A stretch of DNA of 64,000 nt from Emcibacter sp. (GCF_963675455.1 NZ_OY776217.1:2156001-2220000); one strand, 5' to 3'; positions 27,241 to 36,492 are shown, numbered from the stretch's first letter. Translations and numbers: made by a program. The notes: generated by a model not told the origin, from the letters alone.

Positions 27241-27554
27241 AATTTTCTCCTGTCGGCGTTAAGGTGTTATCGTGCCTCTATATGGTGGACTATTATATAT
27301 ATCGTACACTGGATTGGAACGACTTCCGTCCACCCCACATGAAGAATGGCTGTGAAGATCATATCACCTTTATGAACTGCGCCTTTTAATGAATTATGCT
27401 AGGTTTATCCGGTTCGGAGGACATCCGGGAAAAAAACACTTGCAAAAAGACGCCGTCCGACATAATCAATGTTACTCGTGAGTAGAAAAACGGATGTACC
27501 ATTAATAAAACTACTCCATAATGTAAAAACGCATCTTTTTATAGTGAGGTGGTC
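27241..27554. other. Intergenic region between nhaA and pccB (divergent)
   Basis: This 314-base stretch holds the upstream regions of two divergent genes. It is AT-rich around 27285-27310. No gene, RNA or clear operator is visible. TTGCAA near 27440 with CATAAT about 15 bases later could be a weak promoter toward pccB, but the spacing is short. Confidence 0.4.
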
Positions 27555-29078
27555 ATGCAGGAAATCCTTGAAGAACTTGAACGCAGGCGGTCCCAGGCAC
27601 GGGCCGGGGGCGGGGAACGCCGGGTCGAGGCACAGCATGCCAAGGGCAAACTTACCGCCCGGGAACGTATCGAGCTTCTTGTGGATCCTGACAGCTTTGA
27701 AGAATATGACATGTTCATGGAACATCGCTGCGTTGATTTCGGCATGCAGGAGCAGAAGGTTTCCGGTGACGGTGTGGTGATCGGTTCCGGCACCATCAAT
27801 GGCCGCCTAGTCTATGTCTTCAGCCAAGACTTCACCGTTTTCGGCGGATCACTGTCAGAATCTCACGCGGAAAAAATGTGCAAGATCATGGATATGGCCA
27901 TGACCAACGGTGCACCGGTGATCGGCATCAATGATTCCGGTGGCGCCCGCATCCAGGAAGGTGTGGCGGCGCTGGCCGGTTATGCGGATGTTTTCCAGAA
28001 GAATATTATGGCATCCGGTGTGGTGCCGCAGGTTTCCCTGATCATGGGCCCCTGTGCCGGCGGGGCGGTTTACAGCCCGGCCATGACCGACTTTATTTTC
28101 ATGGTCAAGGACAGCTCCTATATGTTTGTGACCGGCCCCGATGTGGTGAAAACCGTGACCAACGAAGTGGTGACCCAGGAAGAGCTTGGCGGCGCTATCA
28201 CCCATACCAGCAAATCAAGCGTGGCCGACCTGGCGCTGGAAAACGATCTGGAAGCGATCAAGCAGACAAGGCGTTTCTATGACTTCCTGCCGCTCAACAG
28301 CCGCGAAAAACCACCGGTACGACCCACCTTTGACGATCCGGAACGCATCGAGATGTCACTGGATACGCTGGTCCCGGCCAATGCCAACAAACCTTATGAT
28401 ATGCACGAACTGATCCGGAAGGTGGCTGACGAAGGGGATTTCTTCGAAATTCAGCCGGCTTTTGCCAAGAATATCCTGACCGGTTTCGGCCGCATGGACG
28501 GCCAGACGGTCGGTTTTGTCGCCAACCAGCCGATGGTTCTGGCCGGATGTCTGGATATTGATGCCTCGCGCAAGGCGGCCCGCTTTGTCCGTTTCTGCGA
28601 TTGTTTCAATATTCCAATCATTACCTTTGTCGATGTGCCCGGCTTCCTGCCCGGCACCAAACAGGAATATGGCGGCATTATCAAACATGGCGCCAAGCTG
28701 CTGTTTGCTTACGGCGAAGCGACGGTGCCTAAAATCACTGTGATCACCCGCAAGGCCTACGGCGGCGCCTATGACGTTATGGCATCCAAGCATCTGCGCG
28801 GTGACCTGAACTATGCCTGGCCGACGGCCGAGATTGCCGTGATGGGCGCCAAAGGCGCGGTGGAGATTATTTTCCGTGGTGAACCGGAAAAAATCGAGGA
28901 AAAAACCAAGGAATATACCGACAAGTTCGCCAATCCCTTTGTGGCGGCCAGCCGGGGCTATATCGATGATGTAATCATGCCCCATGCCACCCGGCGGCGT
29001 ATTACCCGCGGGCTGAAGCTGTTGAAGAACAAGCAGCTCAGCAATCCATATAAAAAACACGACAATATTCCGCTGTAG
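27555..29078 (+). CDS. pccB: Propionyl-CoA carboxylase beta chain (carboxyltransferase)
   Basis: The carboxyltransferase subunit moves CO2 from biotin to propionyl-CoA, forming methylmalonyl-CoA. The 507-residue protein has the N- and C-terminal crotonase-like halves; FVTGPDVVKTVTNEVV and KITVITRKAYGGAYDVMASK are typical of PccB. The start MQEILEELERRR is the family start; an in-frame GTG six bases earlier is less likely. It lies 23 bases upstream of pccA, so both subunits are made together. Confidence 0.95.
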   Translation: MQEILEELERRRSQARAGGGERRVEAQHAKGKLTARERIELLVDPDSFEEYDMFMEHRCVDFGMQEQKVSGDGVVIGSGTINGRLVYVFSQDFTVFGGSLSESHAEKMCKIMDMAMTNGAPVIGINDSGGARIQEGVAALAGYADVFQKNIMASGVVPQVSLIMGPCAGGAVYSPAMTDFIFMVKDSSYMFVTGPDVVKTVTNEVVTQEELGGAITHTSKSSVADLALENDLEAIKQTRRFYDFLPLNSREKPPVRPTFDDPERIEMSLDTLVPANANKPYDMHELIRKVADEGDFFEIQPAFAKNILTGFGRMDGQTVGFVANQPMVLAGCLDIDASRKAARFVRFCDCFNIPIITFVDVPGFLPGTKQEYGGIIKHGAKLLFAYGEATVPKITVITRKAYGGAYDVMASKHLRGDLNYAWPTAEIAVMGAKGAVEIIFRGEPEKIEEKTKEYTDKFANPFVAASRGYIDDVIMPHATRRRITRGLKLLKNKQLSNPYKKHDNIPL

Positions 29079-29101
29079 GGTCCGGGAAGGGAGTACGAAA
29101 C

Positions 29102-31087
29102 ATGTTTTCAAAAATACTGATTGCCAACCGTGGTGAAATTGCCTGCCGCGTCATTAAAACCGCCCGCAGGATGGGCATCAAAACGGTGGCAGTATATTCA
29201 GATGCGGATGCAGATGCCCTGCACGTGCTGATGGCGGATGAAAAAGTCCATATCGGGGCGGCACCGGCAGCGGAAAGTTACCTGATTGCTGACAAAATTG
29301 TTGAGGCCGCCAAGAAAACCGGGGCTGAAGCAATTCATCCGGGATATGGTTTCCTGTCCGAAAATGCCACCTTCTGCAACCGGCTGAAGGAAGAAGGCAT
29401 TGCCTTCATCGGCCCGGGTGTGAAGGCTATTGGCGCCATGGGGGACAAGATTGAATCCAAGAAACTGGCCGCCGAGGCCGGTGTCAGCACGGTGCCCGGT
29501 TATATGGGTGTGATCAAGGATGCGGATGAGGCGGTGAAAATTGCCGGCGAGATCGGTTATCCGGTAATGATCAAGGCCTCGGCCGGCGGTGGCGGCAAGG
29601 GCATGCGGGTGGCATATAATGACGAGGAAGCCCGCGACGGGTTTCTGTCCGCTACCAATGAAGCCAGGTCAAGTTTTGCCGATGACCGGGTCTTTGTGGA
29701 AAAATTCATTGAGGAACCGCGCCATATCGAGATCCAGGTGCTGGGAGATTCCCACGGCAACGTGATTTACCTGGGTGAACGGGAATGTTCCATCCAGCGC
29801 CGTCACCAGAAGGTGATCGAGGAAGCGCCAAGCCCGTTCATTGATGCGGAAACCCGCAAGGCCATGGGCGAACAGGCGGTTGCCCTGTCCCATGTGGTGG
29901 ACTATCAGTCCGCCGGTACTGTCGAATTTATTGTCGACAAGGAACGCAATTTCTATTTCCTGGAAATGAACACCCGCTTGCAGGTGGAGCATCCGGTTAC
30001 CGAGATGATCACCGGCATTGACCTGGTGGAACAGATGATCCGGGTCGCCTACGGGGAAAAACTGACCATCACCCAAGACGATGTGAAACTCAACGGCTGG
30101 GCTATGGAGAGCCGAATTTATGCGGAAGATCCGCTCCGCGGTTTCCTGCCTTCCATCGGCCGGGTCAGCTATTACGTGCCGCCGGAGGAAAGTGATTTTG
30201 TCCGCGTGGATACCGGCATCTACGAAGGCTCGGAAATCAGCATGTATTACGATCCGATGATCGCCAAGCTTGTCACTTACGGGGCCAACCGGGATGAAGC
30301 CATTCAGCATATGCGCAAGGCGCTGGACGACTATTACATCCGCGGGGTGGGCCATAATATCGCTTTCCTCAGCGATGTGATGAATGCCAAACGTTTTCAG
30401 GAAGGCAGCCTGACCACCAACTATATTGCCGAGGAATATCCCGACGGTTTCACAGGCGGTACCCTGACTGATGAAACCCGGCTCAATATGGTGGCGGTGG
30501 CCATGGTCGTTCATGCCATGGAATTTAACCGGGCCCGGAATATTTCCGGCCGTATTCTGGAGAGTTCTCCCGCCTTCGATGCCCAATGGATTGTGTCGGT
30601 GGGTCAGCAGGATCACGTCACAGGCTTCTTTGCCACGGAAGACGGCTGCATGGTCAGTGTTGACAAGGAAAATATGGTCGTGATCACCAAATGGGTGCCC
30701 GGTAAAAAAGTCTTTGCTGCCGATGTGAACGGTCGCGACATTAGTGTTGAGGTGGATTATCTGGATGACGGATATCTGCTGACCCATGACGGCGCCAGCG
30801 AAAAGGTCACCATCTATACGGAACGGCAGGCGGAGCTTGCGGCCCTGATGCCGGAAAAACTGCCGCCTGATACCTCCAGGCTGCTGCTGTGTCCGATGCC
30901 GGGTCTTGTGGTCTCCGTCAATGTGGAAAAAGGGGACGAGGTCAAGGCCGGCCAGATCCTCGCTGTGGTCGAAGCCATGAAAATGGAAAACAACCTGCGG
31001 GCCGAGCGCGACGGCGTGGTCCTGAACGTGCCTGCCAAGGCCGGTGACAGCCTGGCGGTGGACGATGTGATCATCGAATTCGAGTAA
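29102..31087 (+). CDS. pccA: Propionyl-CoA carboxylase alpha chain (biotin carboxylase + BCCP)
   Basis: A 661-residue subunit. The biotin carboxylase domain (1-about 450) has KILIANRGEIACR, the ATP-grasp glycine-rich KASAGGGGKGMR and EMNTRLQVEHPVTE. A BT linker domain follows, and the C-terminal biotinyl domain carries the biotinylated Lys627 in EAMKMEN. It supplies carboxybiotin to PccB for propionate, odd-chain and branched amino-acid catabolism. A terminator follows 22 bases later. Confidence 0.96.
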   Translation: MFSKILIANRGEIACRVIKTARRMGIKTVAVYSDADADALHVLMADEKVHIGAAPAAESYLIADKIVEAAKKTGAEAIHPGYGFLSENATFCNRLKEEGIAFIGPGVKAIGAMGDKIESKKLAAEAGVSTVPGYMGVIKDADEAVKIAGEIGYPVMIKASAGGGGKGMRVAYNDEEARDGFLSATNEARSSFADDRVFVEKFIEEPRHIEIQVLGDSHGNVIYLGERECSIQRRHQKVIEEAPSPFIDAETRKAMGEQAVALSHVVDYQSAGTVEFIVDKERNFYFLEMNTRLQVEHPVTEMITGIDLVEQMIRVAYGEKLTITQDDVKLNGWAMESRIYAEDPLRGFLPSIGRVSYYVPPEESDFVRVDTGIYEGSEISMYYDPMIAKLVTYGANRDEAIQHMRKALDDYYIRGVGHNIAFLSDVMNAKRFQEGSLTTNYIAEEYPDGFTGGTLTDETRLNMVAVAMVVHAMEFNRARNISGRILESSPAFDAQWIVSVGQQDHVTGFFATEDGCMVSVDKENMVVITKWVPGKKVFAADVNGRDISVEVDYLDDGYLLTHDGASEKVTIYTERQAELAALMPEKLPPDTSRLLLCPMPGLVVSVNVEKGDEVKAGQILAVVEAMKMENNLRAERDGVVLNVPAKAGDSLAVDDVIIEFE

Positions 31088-31108
31088 TTAGTGTAAATAG
31101 TCTGAAGA

Positions 31109-31137
31109 GGCCTCCCGGAATCCCGGGGGGCCTTTTT
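31109..31137 (+). terminator. Rho-independent terminator after pccA
   Basis: A 10-bp stem, GGCCTCCCGG pairing with CCGGGGGGCC through one G-U pair, is followed by TTTTTT. It separates pccBA from the PEP-CTERM gene. Confidence 0.9.
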
Positions 31138-31279
31138 TGTATTTATCTATCCACTTAAACTCATCATGAAAATTTAACTAAAATTTTATCTTTTCTTCCC
31201 GGTTTTGGAAAAAAGCACCTTTAGCTTTCATCTGCCTTGTCCTGGCAAGGGGATTTATTGAAACATAGAGGAAGATGAA

Positions 31280-32926
31280 ATGTTTAAAAAGACCACGAAG
31301 ACCAAGCTTCTTGCACTGTCCCTGGCGACAACAATGTTGTCACCGGTGCTTGCAAAAGCGGATTTTATTACTGCAGAAGACCCAATGATGGTGGGGGTTA
31401 ACGGTGCCCAGACAACAGCTCTGTTCACTGTAGGGGAAACCATCAACGGATATACGCCGACCGGAATTATGGATGGAATCGGCGCCTATTCACTGAACGA
31501 CACCACGGTCCGCGTTCTGGTCAGCCATGAACTCGGCGGTAACCGCGGTTATGCCTATCAGCTTGATGACGGCCTCGGCGGTACTGTTAATGTAACCGGC
31601 GCCCGGATCAGCTATTTTGATATCGACAAGGCGACAAAAAATATCGTTGATGCCGGACAGGCCTACAGTCAGATTATCGACCGCAACGGAAGCATCGTTG
31701 CCGATCCGGCTCAGATCGGTGGCGGACTGAATCGCCTGTGCTCCAGCGCCCTGTTTGAAGCCAACCATTTTGACAATGGCCGCGGTTTTGATGACCGGGT
31801 CTATTTCACCGGTGAAGAAGCTGGCAACGGCACCCAGTATGCGGTTGATGTGGAAAGCGGCAAGGCCTACGCCATGCCGGCAGTCGGTTACGGTTCCTGG
31901 GAAAATGTCACCGCGGTTGATACCGGTGTCGACAACAAGGTTGCCCTGGTGCTCGGGGATGATACAGGCGGTGCGCCGCTTTATATGTATGTGGGTGAAA
32001 AAAGCACGGCCGCTGATGCAGGTTTCCTGGAGCGGAATGGCCTTGCTGACGGTAAGCTTTACGCCTGGAAAGCTGAAAACGGCGATCTGGATCCCGCAGC
32101 CTTCAACGGCTCCAACGGCAACGGCCTGAGCCGGGATGGTTCTTGGGTGGAAGTCACTCCCTATAATCCCGCAATGGCCGGTCAGCCTGGCTATGATGCA
32201 GAAGGTTATGCTCTTGCCTCAACCTTGCAGGCGGAAGCTGACAGCCTTGGCGCATTCTCTTTCTCCCGTCCGGAAGATGTGTCTACAAATCCGGAAAACG
32301 GTCAGGAACTGGTGTTTGCATCTACCGGCCGCTCCAGCCTGTTCGACGGTGCTGATAAATGGGGTACAACCTATAAAGTCAGTCTTGAATTCGATGCCGA
32401 GGGCAATCCTATCGGCGCCCTGACAGAGATCCTTTATGATGGCGATGCAGATCCCGACAACAAGTTGCGCAGCCCGGATAACCTGGACTGGGCCGATAAC
32501 GGCAAAATCCTGCTGCAGGAAGACAAATCCTATGACTGGGCATTGGGCGGCAACCTTGCAGAGGCCTCTATTGCCTATCTTGATCCGGCCAACGGCTGGC
32601 TGCGTCAGGTCGCCGAAATGGACCGTCTGGCTCTTCCGGACGGTATCATTGACCAGGATGCGGGTATTCTCGGCAGCTGGGAATCTTCAGGCATCCTTGA
32701 TGTGTCTTTCCTGTTCGGCACCGACGCGGGAACCCTGTTCCTGTTTGACGTCCAGGCCCACGGCATCGACGGGCAGGGAGTCTTTGTGAACGGAGAACTG
32801 GTTGAGGGCGGACAGCTTCTGATGCTGGATATGACGTCTTTCCGGGTACCGGAACCGGCTGGCCTGGGTCTGCTTGGTCTTGGTCTCGGCGGTCTGGCGC
32901 TCACTCGTCGCCGTCGCAAAGCCTGA
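31280..32926 (+). CDS. PEP-CTERM-anchored extracytoplasmic protein, DUF839/PhoX-like
   Basis: A 548-residue exported protein. The signal peptide spans about 1-27 (LLALSLATTMLSPVLAKA). The body (30-510) has Asp/Gly-rich repeats resembling beta-propeller DUF839/PhoX proteins, e.g. RPEDVSTNPENGQELVFAS and LRSPDNLDWADNGKILLQED. The C-terminus is a complete PEP-CTERM sorting signal: VPEPAG, a hydrophobic helix, then RRRRK, a substrate for an EpsH-type exosortase. The enzyme activity, perhaps phosphatase, is inference. Flanking terminators make it a single-gene unit. No exosortase gene is in the window. Confidence 0.8.
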   Translation: MFKKTTKTKLLALSLATTMLSPVLAKADFITAEDPMMVGVNGAQTTALFTVGETINGYTPTGIMDGIGAYSLNDTTVRVLVSHELGGNRGYAYQLDDGLGGTVNVTGARISYFDIDKATKNIVDAGQAYSQIIDRNGSIVADPAQIGGGLNRLCSSALFEANHFDNGRGFDDRVYFTGEEAGNGTQYAVDVESGKAYAMPAVGYGSWENVTAVDTGVDNKVALVLGDDTGGAPLYMYVGEKSTAADAGFLERNGLADGKLYAWKAENGDLDPAAFNGSNGNGLSRDGSWVEVTPYNPAMAGQPGYDAEGYALASTLQAEADSLGAFSFSRPEDVSTNPENGQELVFASTGRSSLFDGADKWGTTYKVSLEFDAEGNPIGALTEILYDGDADPDNKLRSPDNLDWADNGKILLQEDKSYDWALGGNLAEASIAYLDPANGWLRQVAEMDRLALPDGIIDQDAGILGSWESSGILDVSFLFGTDAGTLFLFDVQAHGIDGQGVFVNGELVEGGQLLMLDMTSFRVPEPAGLGLLGLGLGGLALTRRRRKA

Positions 32927-32953
32927 CCGACGGCCAGGTGGTAATAAATATTG

Positions 32954-32982
32954 GCCGGTGCTGTTCTCAGCACCGGCTTTTT
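32954..32982 (+). terminator. Rho-independent terminator after the PEP-CTERM gene
   Basis: A perfect 10-bp stem GCCGGTGCTG / CAGCACCGGC with loop TTCT is followed by TTTTT. Confidence 0.93.
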
Positions 32983-33018
32983 CATTGAAAATATTTACGC
33001 ACTGCATAAACTGTGCCC

Positions 33019-33330
33019 ATGCTTGAAGACGGACATATCGCAAGGCGGCTCATTATCCACGGAAAGGTCCAGGGGGTCTGGTACCGGGCCTGGACAGTGG
33101 AGAACGCCACGGAACTGGGACTGGATGGCTGGGTCAGGAACCGGGCCGACGGTACCGTGGAGGCTTTGTTGGTAGGAAATGCCGCTGATGTGGAAGAAAT
33201 GATCAATCGTTGCCAGGCGGGGCCGGAGAGGGCGACAATAGCCAAAATCGAACAATTTCCTGCCCGGGGACTCACGGGAAAGGGCTTTGTCAAGAAACCC
33301 ACCGTCGACCTGAAGGACAGCCGGAATTAA
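33019..33330 (+). CDS. acyP: Acylphosphatase
   Basis: A 103-residue small alpha/beta enzyme that hydrolyses acyl phosphates. The substrate-binding Arg lies in GKVQGVWYR and the catalytic Asn in GWVRNRADGTVEA, both in standard spacing. The ATG at 33019 was taken; a GTG two codons earlier is also in frame. It is convergent with the hypothetical gene that follows. Confidence 0.93.
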   Translation: MLEDGHIARRLIIHGKVQGVWYRAWTVENATELGLDGWVRNRADGTVEALLVGNAADVEEMINRCQAGPERATIAKIEQFPARGLTGKGFVKKPTVDLKDSRN

Positions 33331-33362
33331 TCCGTAAGGGACTTCATTCCGGTTTCCGGTGC

Positions 33363-34082
33363 TTAATGAAGTGCTTCGGTATCATTGTAGGCCGTGGATT
33401 GAAAATCCGAGATAGAGTCCATAGCCTTTAGCCAATGTACGGAGGAATAGAGGCTCAGGGTGCGGGACTGTGGATCCGTGCCATCTTCCTCGGTAAAATC
33501 GGCTTGCCAGATGATCCCTTTGGCTTCCGGGAAACTATGGGACGCCAACTGTTCATCGAAAAGCCGCTCAAGGATACAGTCTTCGCTCATGGCGTCAGCC
33601 AGCAGGCGGGTCACAAAGGCCGCCTGGGGGGCTTCCGAGATCAGTTTCCCTGCTTCGGGGTTTAAGGCGGTTACCTGAAGGGTGAGGTGCATGGCGCCCG
33701 GTTTCGGGAATTTGGCCGGGACTGCCTTTTGCAGCAGCACAGCCGCCGCAAAGATCCTGGCATGAAGCTTGATATCCGAAGCCTCTTCCCATGGTTTGTG
33801 ATCTTCCCGCAAATCCTGGACAATATTTCGCCGCGCGCCGGCAGTGATGCTGGTGCGAAGTTTATATTCCAGAACCGCGTCGGCGGCGTCATCAGGGTCC
33901 AGGTCCTGAAGGGCCATCATGGTCATTTCCACCAGATCGGGGCCGGACAGACCCTCGATCCCGTCGACGTCGAGCTGTTTCAAAAGCGCCAGATAATCAT
34001 TTTCAGTCCATGTATCGGGCATATCATGAATTTTTTCCAGACTGACGACGGTCACATTAAATAGGGGTTTCATCTCTTTCAT
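33363..34082 (-). CDS. Hypothetical protein, 239 residues
   Basis: I do not recognise this protein. It has no signal peptide or membrane segment and appears soluble and acidic. A region at about 60-95 is rich in Asp/Leu (LQDLDPDDAADAVLEYKL), and 130-190 contains AMHLTLQVTALNPEAGKLIS, suggestive of beta strands. Codon use looks like that of its neighbours and the frame is clean, so it is likely real. It lies between acylphosphatase (convergent) and a repeat-bearing gap before lipB. Confidence 0.6.
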   Translation of the reverse strand: MKEMKPLFNVTVVSLEKIHDMPDTWTENDYLALLKQLDVDGIEGLSGPDLVEMTMMALQDLDPDDAADAVLEYKLRTSITAGARRNIVQDLREDHKPWEEASDIKLHARIFAAAVLLQKAVPAKFPKPGAMHLTLQVTALNPEAGKLISEAPQAAFVTRLLADAMSEDCILERLFDEQLASHSFPEAKGIIWQADFTEEDGTDPQSRTLSLYSSVHWLKAMDSISDFQSTAYNDTEALH

Positions 34083-34140
34083 ATCCTCTTAATCACTATG
34101 ATTACAGAATCACGGCGACACCGGGAAAATGATGAGCGGA

Positions 34141-34173
34141 AATTGCGGTGGAATTGCGGTGGAATTGCGATGG
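34141..34173. repeat. Three tandem 11-bp repeats
   Basis: The unit AATTGCGGTGG occurs three times in direct tandem (34141, 34152, 34163); the third has one change (GCGATGG). It is in the 174-base gap between the hypothetical gene and lipB. The role is unknown. Confidence 0.8.
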
Positions 34174-34256
34174 CTGGGGATGCTGGTGACAGGAATTACA
34201 CAATTTCAGGAGATGCAATCAGGTATCGGTTCCGGGGCTTTTTCCGGTAGTTGATG

Positions 34257-34925
34257 TTACCGTTCGTTTGATCCAAAAATCTCGTCCCATGTCCTTCTCA
34301 GCGCCGCATCCACATCGTCCATGGTCACCGGCAGGCCCAGATCGACGAGGGAGGTGACGCCGTGCTCGGAAATGCCGCAGGGCACGATGCCGCTGAAATG
34401 TTCCAGGTCCGGTTCCACATTGATGGAAATGCCGTGAAACGTCACCCAGTTTCTGACCCTCACGCCGATGGCGGCAATCTTGTCTTCACGGGGTAAAATG
34501 CTGCCGGAGACATCGCGGCTGACCCAGACGCCGACCCGGCCTTCGCGCCGCTCACCGGTCACATTGAATTCGGCCAGCGTATCGATGACCCATTGTTCCA
34601 GGTTGGTGACGAATTTGCGCAGGTCCCGGCCGCGCCTCCGCAGGTCGAGCATCACATAGGCGACGCGCTGGCCCGGCCCGTGATAGGTATATTGGCCGCC
34701 GCGCCGGGCATCATAGACCGGAAAGCGCTCAGGATCGATCAGGTCGTTGACATCGGCCGACGTGCCGGCGGTATAGAGGGGAGGGTGCTGCAACAGCCAG
34801 ACCAGTTCTTTTGCCGTGCCGGCGTGAATGTCGTGCACCCGTTGTTCCATCCTCGCCAGCGCCTCTTCATAAGGCACGAGCCGGTCGGTGATTTCCCATT
34901 CAATGTCGGTTGACCCTGGAGCCAT
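34257..34925 (-). CDS. lipB: Octanoyl-[acyl-carrier-protein]-protein N-octanoyltransferase
   Basis: LipB moves octanoyl groups from ACP to lipoyl domains, the first step of lipoate synthesis. The 222-residue protein has RGGQYTYHGPGQ (about 75-86), the catalytic Lys149 in EDKIAAIGVRV and Cys183 in VPCGI. Length and order are normal for alphaproteobacteria. It is divergent from the fliN gene. Confidence 0.96.
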   Translation of the reverse strand: MAPGSTDIEWEITDRLVPYEEALARMEQRVHDIHAGTAKELVWLLQHPPLYTAGTSADVNDLIDPERFPVYDARRGGQYTYHGPGQRVAYVMLDLRRRGRDLRKFVTNLEQWVIDTLAEFNVTGERREGRVGVWVSRDVSGSILPREDKIAAIGVRVRNWVTFHGISINVEPDLEHFSGIVPCGISEHGVTSLVDLGLPVTMDDVDAALRRTWDEIFGSNER

Positions 34926-35038
34926 TTTTATGCCGGGACCCTGTTGTTAACCTAAAAATAACTATGCTAAGACATGCTTTGCTGTCATTATGTTCCTATA
35001 TATTGCGAACGGTAAAAAGTGAAGGATTAACCGAATAA

Positions 35039-35278
35039 ATGTCACAGGCCATTGAAGATGTCGATATTGAGCTGACCCTTGTTTTGGGGCAGGCGATGAT
35101 GCCAATCCGTCATTTGCTCAAGCTTGGTCGTGGAGCGGTGATCGATCTGGATGGAGACCAGGACCAGCCGGTCAAGCTTTATGCCAATGGCGAACTGATT
35201 GCCCGGGGCGAGATCGTCGTCTCCGGTGAAAATATCGCCGTCAATATTACCGAAAGCGTCAAAAGCTACCAGATCTAG
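35039..35278 (+). CDS. fliN: Flagellar motor switch protein FliN (SpoA domain only)
   Basis: A 79-residue protein that is essentially one SpoA (surface presentation of antigens) domain, as at the C-terminus of FliN/FliM: IELTLVLGQAMMPIRHLLKL and ANGELIARGEIVVSGENIAVNIT. FliN forms the base of the flagellar C-ring and binds export and switch partners. It lacks the N-terminal extension of most FliN proteins (100-140 residues). No other flagellar gene is in the window, so it is an orphan locus. Confidence 0.85.
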   Translation: MSQAIEDVDIELTLVLGQAMMPIRHLLKLGRGAVIDLDGDQDQPVKLYANGELIARGEIVVSGENIAVNITESVKSYQI

Positions 35279-35452
35279 GTTGTTTTGCCGGTTAATAGCT
35301 GCCGGAACATGGCTTTTTCCTAAATAGAACAAAAAAAAAGTGTATAAAATAAAAAAATACATAAAAACTTGAAAGTATGATATTTAGGTTCTACATATAC
35401 CGAAACAAAATGTGGAAATCGGTGCCCCGGACGGGGCGGTTAGGATCTGGTG

Positions 35453-36178
35453 ATGGATGCCATCGCAATAGAAGAGGAACAATCAGGAGGGCTGGCGTCT
35501 GAACGCCTGCAGCGTCTTTATGGCGGCCTGGAGGACAGTGTTCAGCTTCTGGATGCCATGATCAACCGGGAATTCAACGGCAGGATCGCCCTGGTCTCTT
35601 CCTTTGGCGCCGAATCCGTGGTGCTTCTTGATCTGGTGGCGCAGGTTAATCCTCACACACCGGTCGTCTTCCTCAACACCAGGAAGCTGTTCGGCGAAAC
35701 CCTGAAATATCGCGATACACTGGCGGAAAAACTCGGCCTGACCAATATCATCACCCAGTTGCCCGATGAAGAGGAAGTCAAGGCGGAGGACCATAACGGT
35801 CTTTTGTGGACACGGGATACGGACGCCTGCTGCGATCTGCGCAAGGTGCGGCCGCTGGCCCGGGCGATGAACCGGTATGATGCGTGGATTACCGGGCGTA
35901 AACGCTTCCAGTCTTCGACGCGTGCCTCTATTCCGCTGGTGGAACAGGACGGTTCGAAAACAAAAATCAATCCGCTGGCCTTCTGGAGCCAGGGGGAGAT
36001 TGATCAGCGCATCAGGGAGCTTGGCCTGCCGGAACACCCGCTGGTCTCGCAGGGATTTCCGTCTATCGGCTGCATGCCCTGTACCCACCGGGTGGAAGCC
36101 GGAGAGGACCGCCGGGCCGGGCGCTGGGCCGGGCAGGACAAGACCGAGTGCGGCATCCATATCGGGGCCAACATCTAG
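35453..36178 (+). CDS. cysH: Phosphoadenylyl/adenylyl-sulfate reductase
   Basis: CysH reduces activated sulfate to sulfite in cysteine synthesis, using thioredoxin or glutaredoxin. The 241-residue protein has the PP-loop SSFGAESVVLLDL, the CC pair (126-127) and CMPC (207, 210) that ligate a [4Fe-4S] cluster, and catalytic Cys233 in ECGIH. The Cys pairs mark the APS-type enzyme rather than PAPS-only CysH. Other sulfate-assimilation genes are outside the window. A start one codon earlier (GTG) is possible. Confidence 0.93.
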   Translation: MDAIAIEEEQSGGLASERLQRLYGGLEDSVQLLDAMINREFNGRIALVSSFGAESVVLLDLVAQVNPHTPVVFLNTRKLFGETLKYRDTLAEKLGLTNIITQLPDEEEVKAEDHNGLLWTRDTDACCDLRKVRPLARAMNRYDAWITGRKRFQSSTRASIPLVEQDGSKTKINPLAFWSQGEIDQRIRELGLPEHPLVSQGFPSIGCMPCTHRVEAGEDRRAGRWAGQDKTECGIHIGANI

Positions 36179-36276
36179 AGTTTCTCATGTTTACGGGTCA
36201 AAGGCCGAAAATATTGCATTTTCCTGTTGCGTCTTTGCCCGCCGTTTGCTACTTCACAGCAACCAGTTTCAAGTGT

Positions 36277-36364
36277 GCGGCCGTGGCGGAATTGGTAGAC
36301 GCGCAGCGTTGAGGTCGCTGTGGGATAATATCCCGTGGAAGTTCGAGTCTTCTCGGCCGCACCA
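36277..36364 (+). tRNA. tRNA-Leu (anticodon GAG), CCA encoded
   Basis: A full class II tRNA: acceptor GCGGCCG / CGGCCGC, D-arm GGCGGAATTGGTAGACGC, anticodon stem CAGCG / CGCTG with loop TTGAGGT (GAG), a long variable arm and T-loop TTCGAGT. Discriminator A is at 36361 and CCA at 36362-36364. It marks the left edge of the genomic island; the sequence just after its 3' end recurs at 59701. Confidence 0.96.
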
Positions 36365-36492
36365 ATATCCTTTCCCAAACATTTCCAAATCTTCCTAAAC
36401 CGCAGAAAACCGCAGTTTTCTGCGATTGATGCTCTTCCATTTTTCCCTCATTTTCTATCTTATCAGAAAAAAGTGCGCAAAAAGTGCGCAAA
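36359..36492. repeat. Left copy of tRNA-3'-end/integrase-leader repeat (att-like)
   Basis: Starting in the last bases of tRNA-Leu (GCACCAATATCC), about 134 bases are closely similar to 59701-59832. Long identical runs include GAAAACCGCAGTTTTCTGCG and TTTTTCCCTCATTTTC. The arrangement (tRNA 3' end, then repeat, then integrase start) is that of an attachment site with its integrase. It could be attL of an integrated element. Confidence 0.75.

Noticed and set aside
29669..30787. Long open frame (372 codons) on the minus strand inside pccA
   Set aside because: It is antisense to a well-conserved gene, rich in His/Phe/Ile typical of shadow frames, and has no family similarity.
31233..31262. Sigma-54 promoter before the PEP-CTERM gene
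   Set aside because: CTGGCAAG resembles a -24 box, but the -12 position has TTTA instead of TTGC, so the pair is incomplete.
34940..35038. CtrA-type TTAA-N7-TTAA sites before fliN
   Set aside because: TTAACC occurs, but the second half-site is ATAA, so no full site is present; AT-rich DNA gives such halves by chance.
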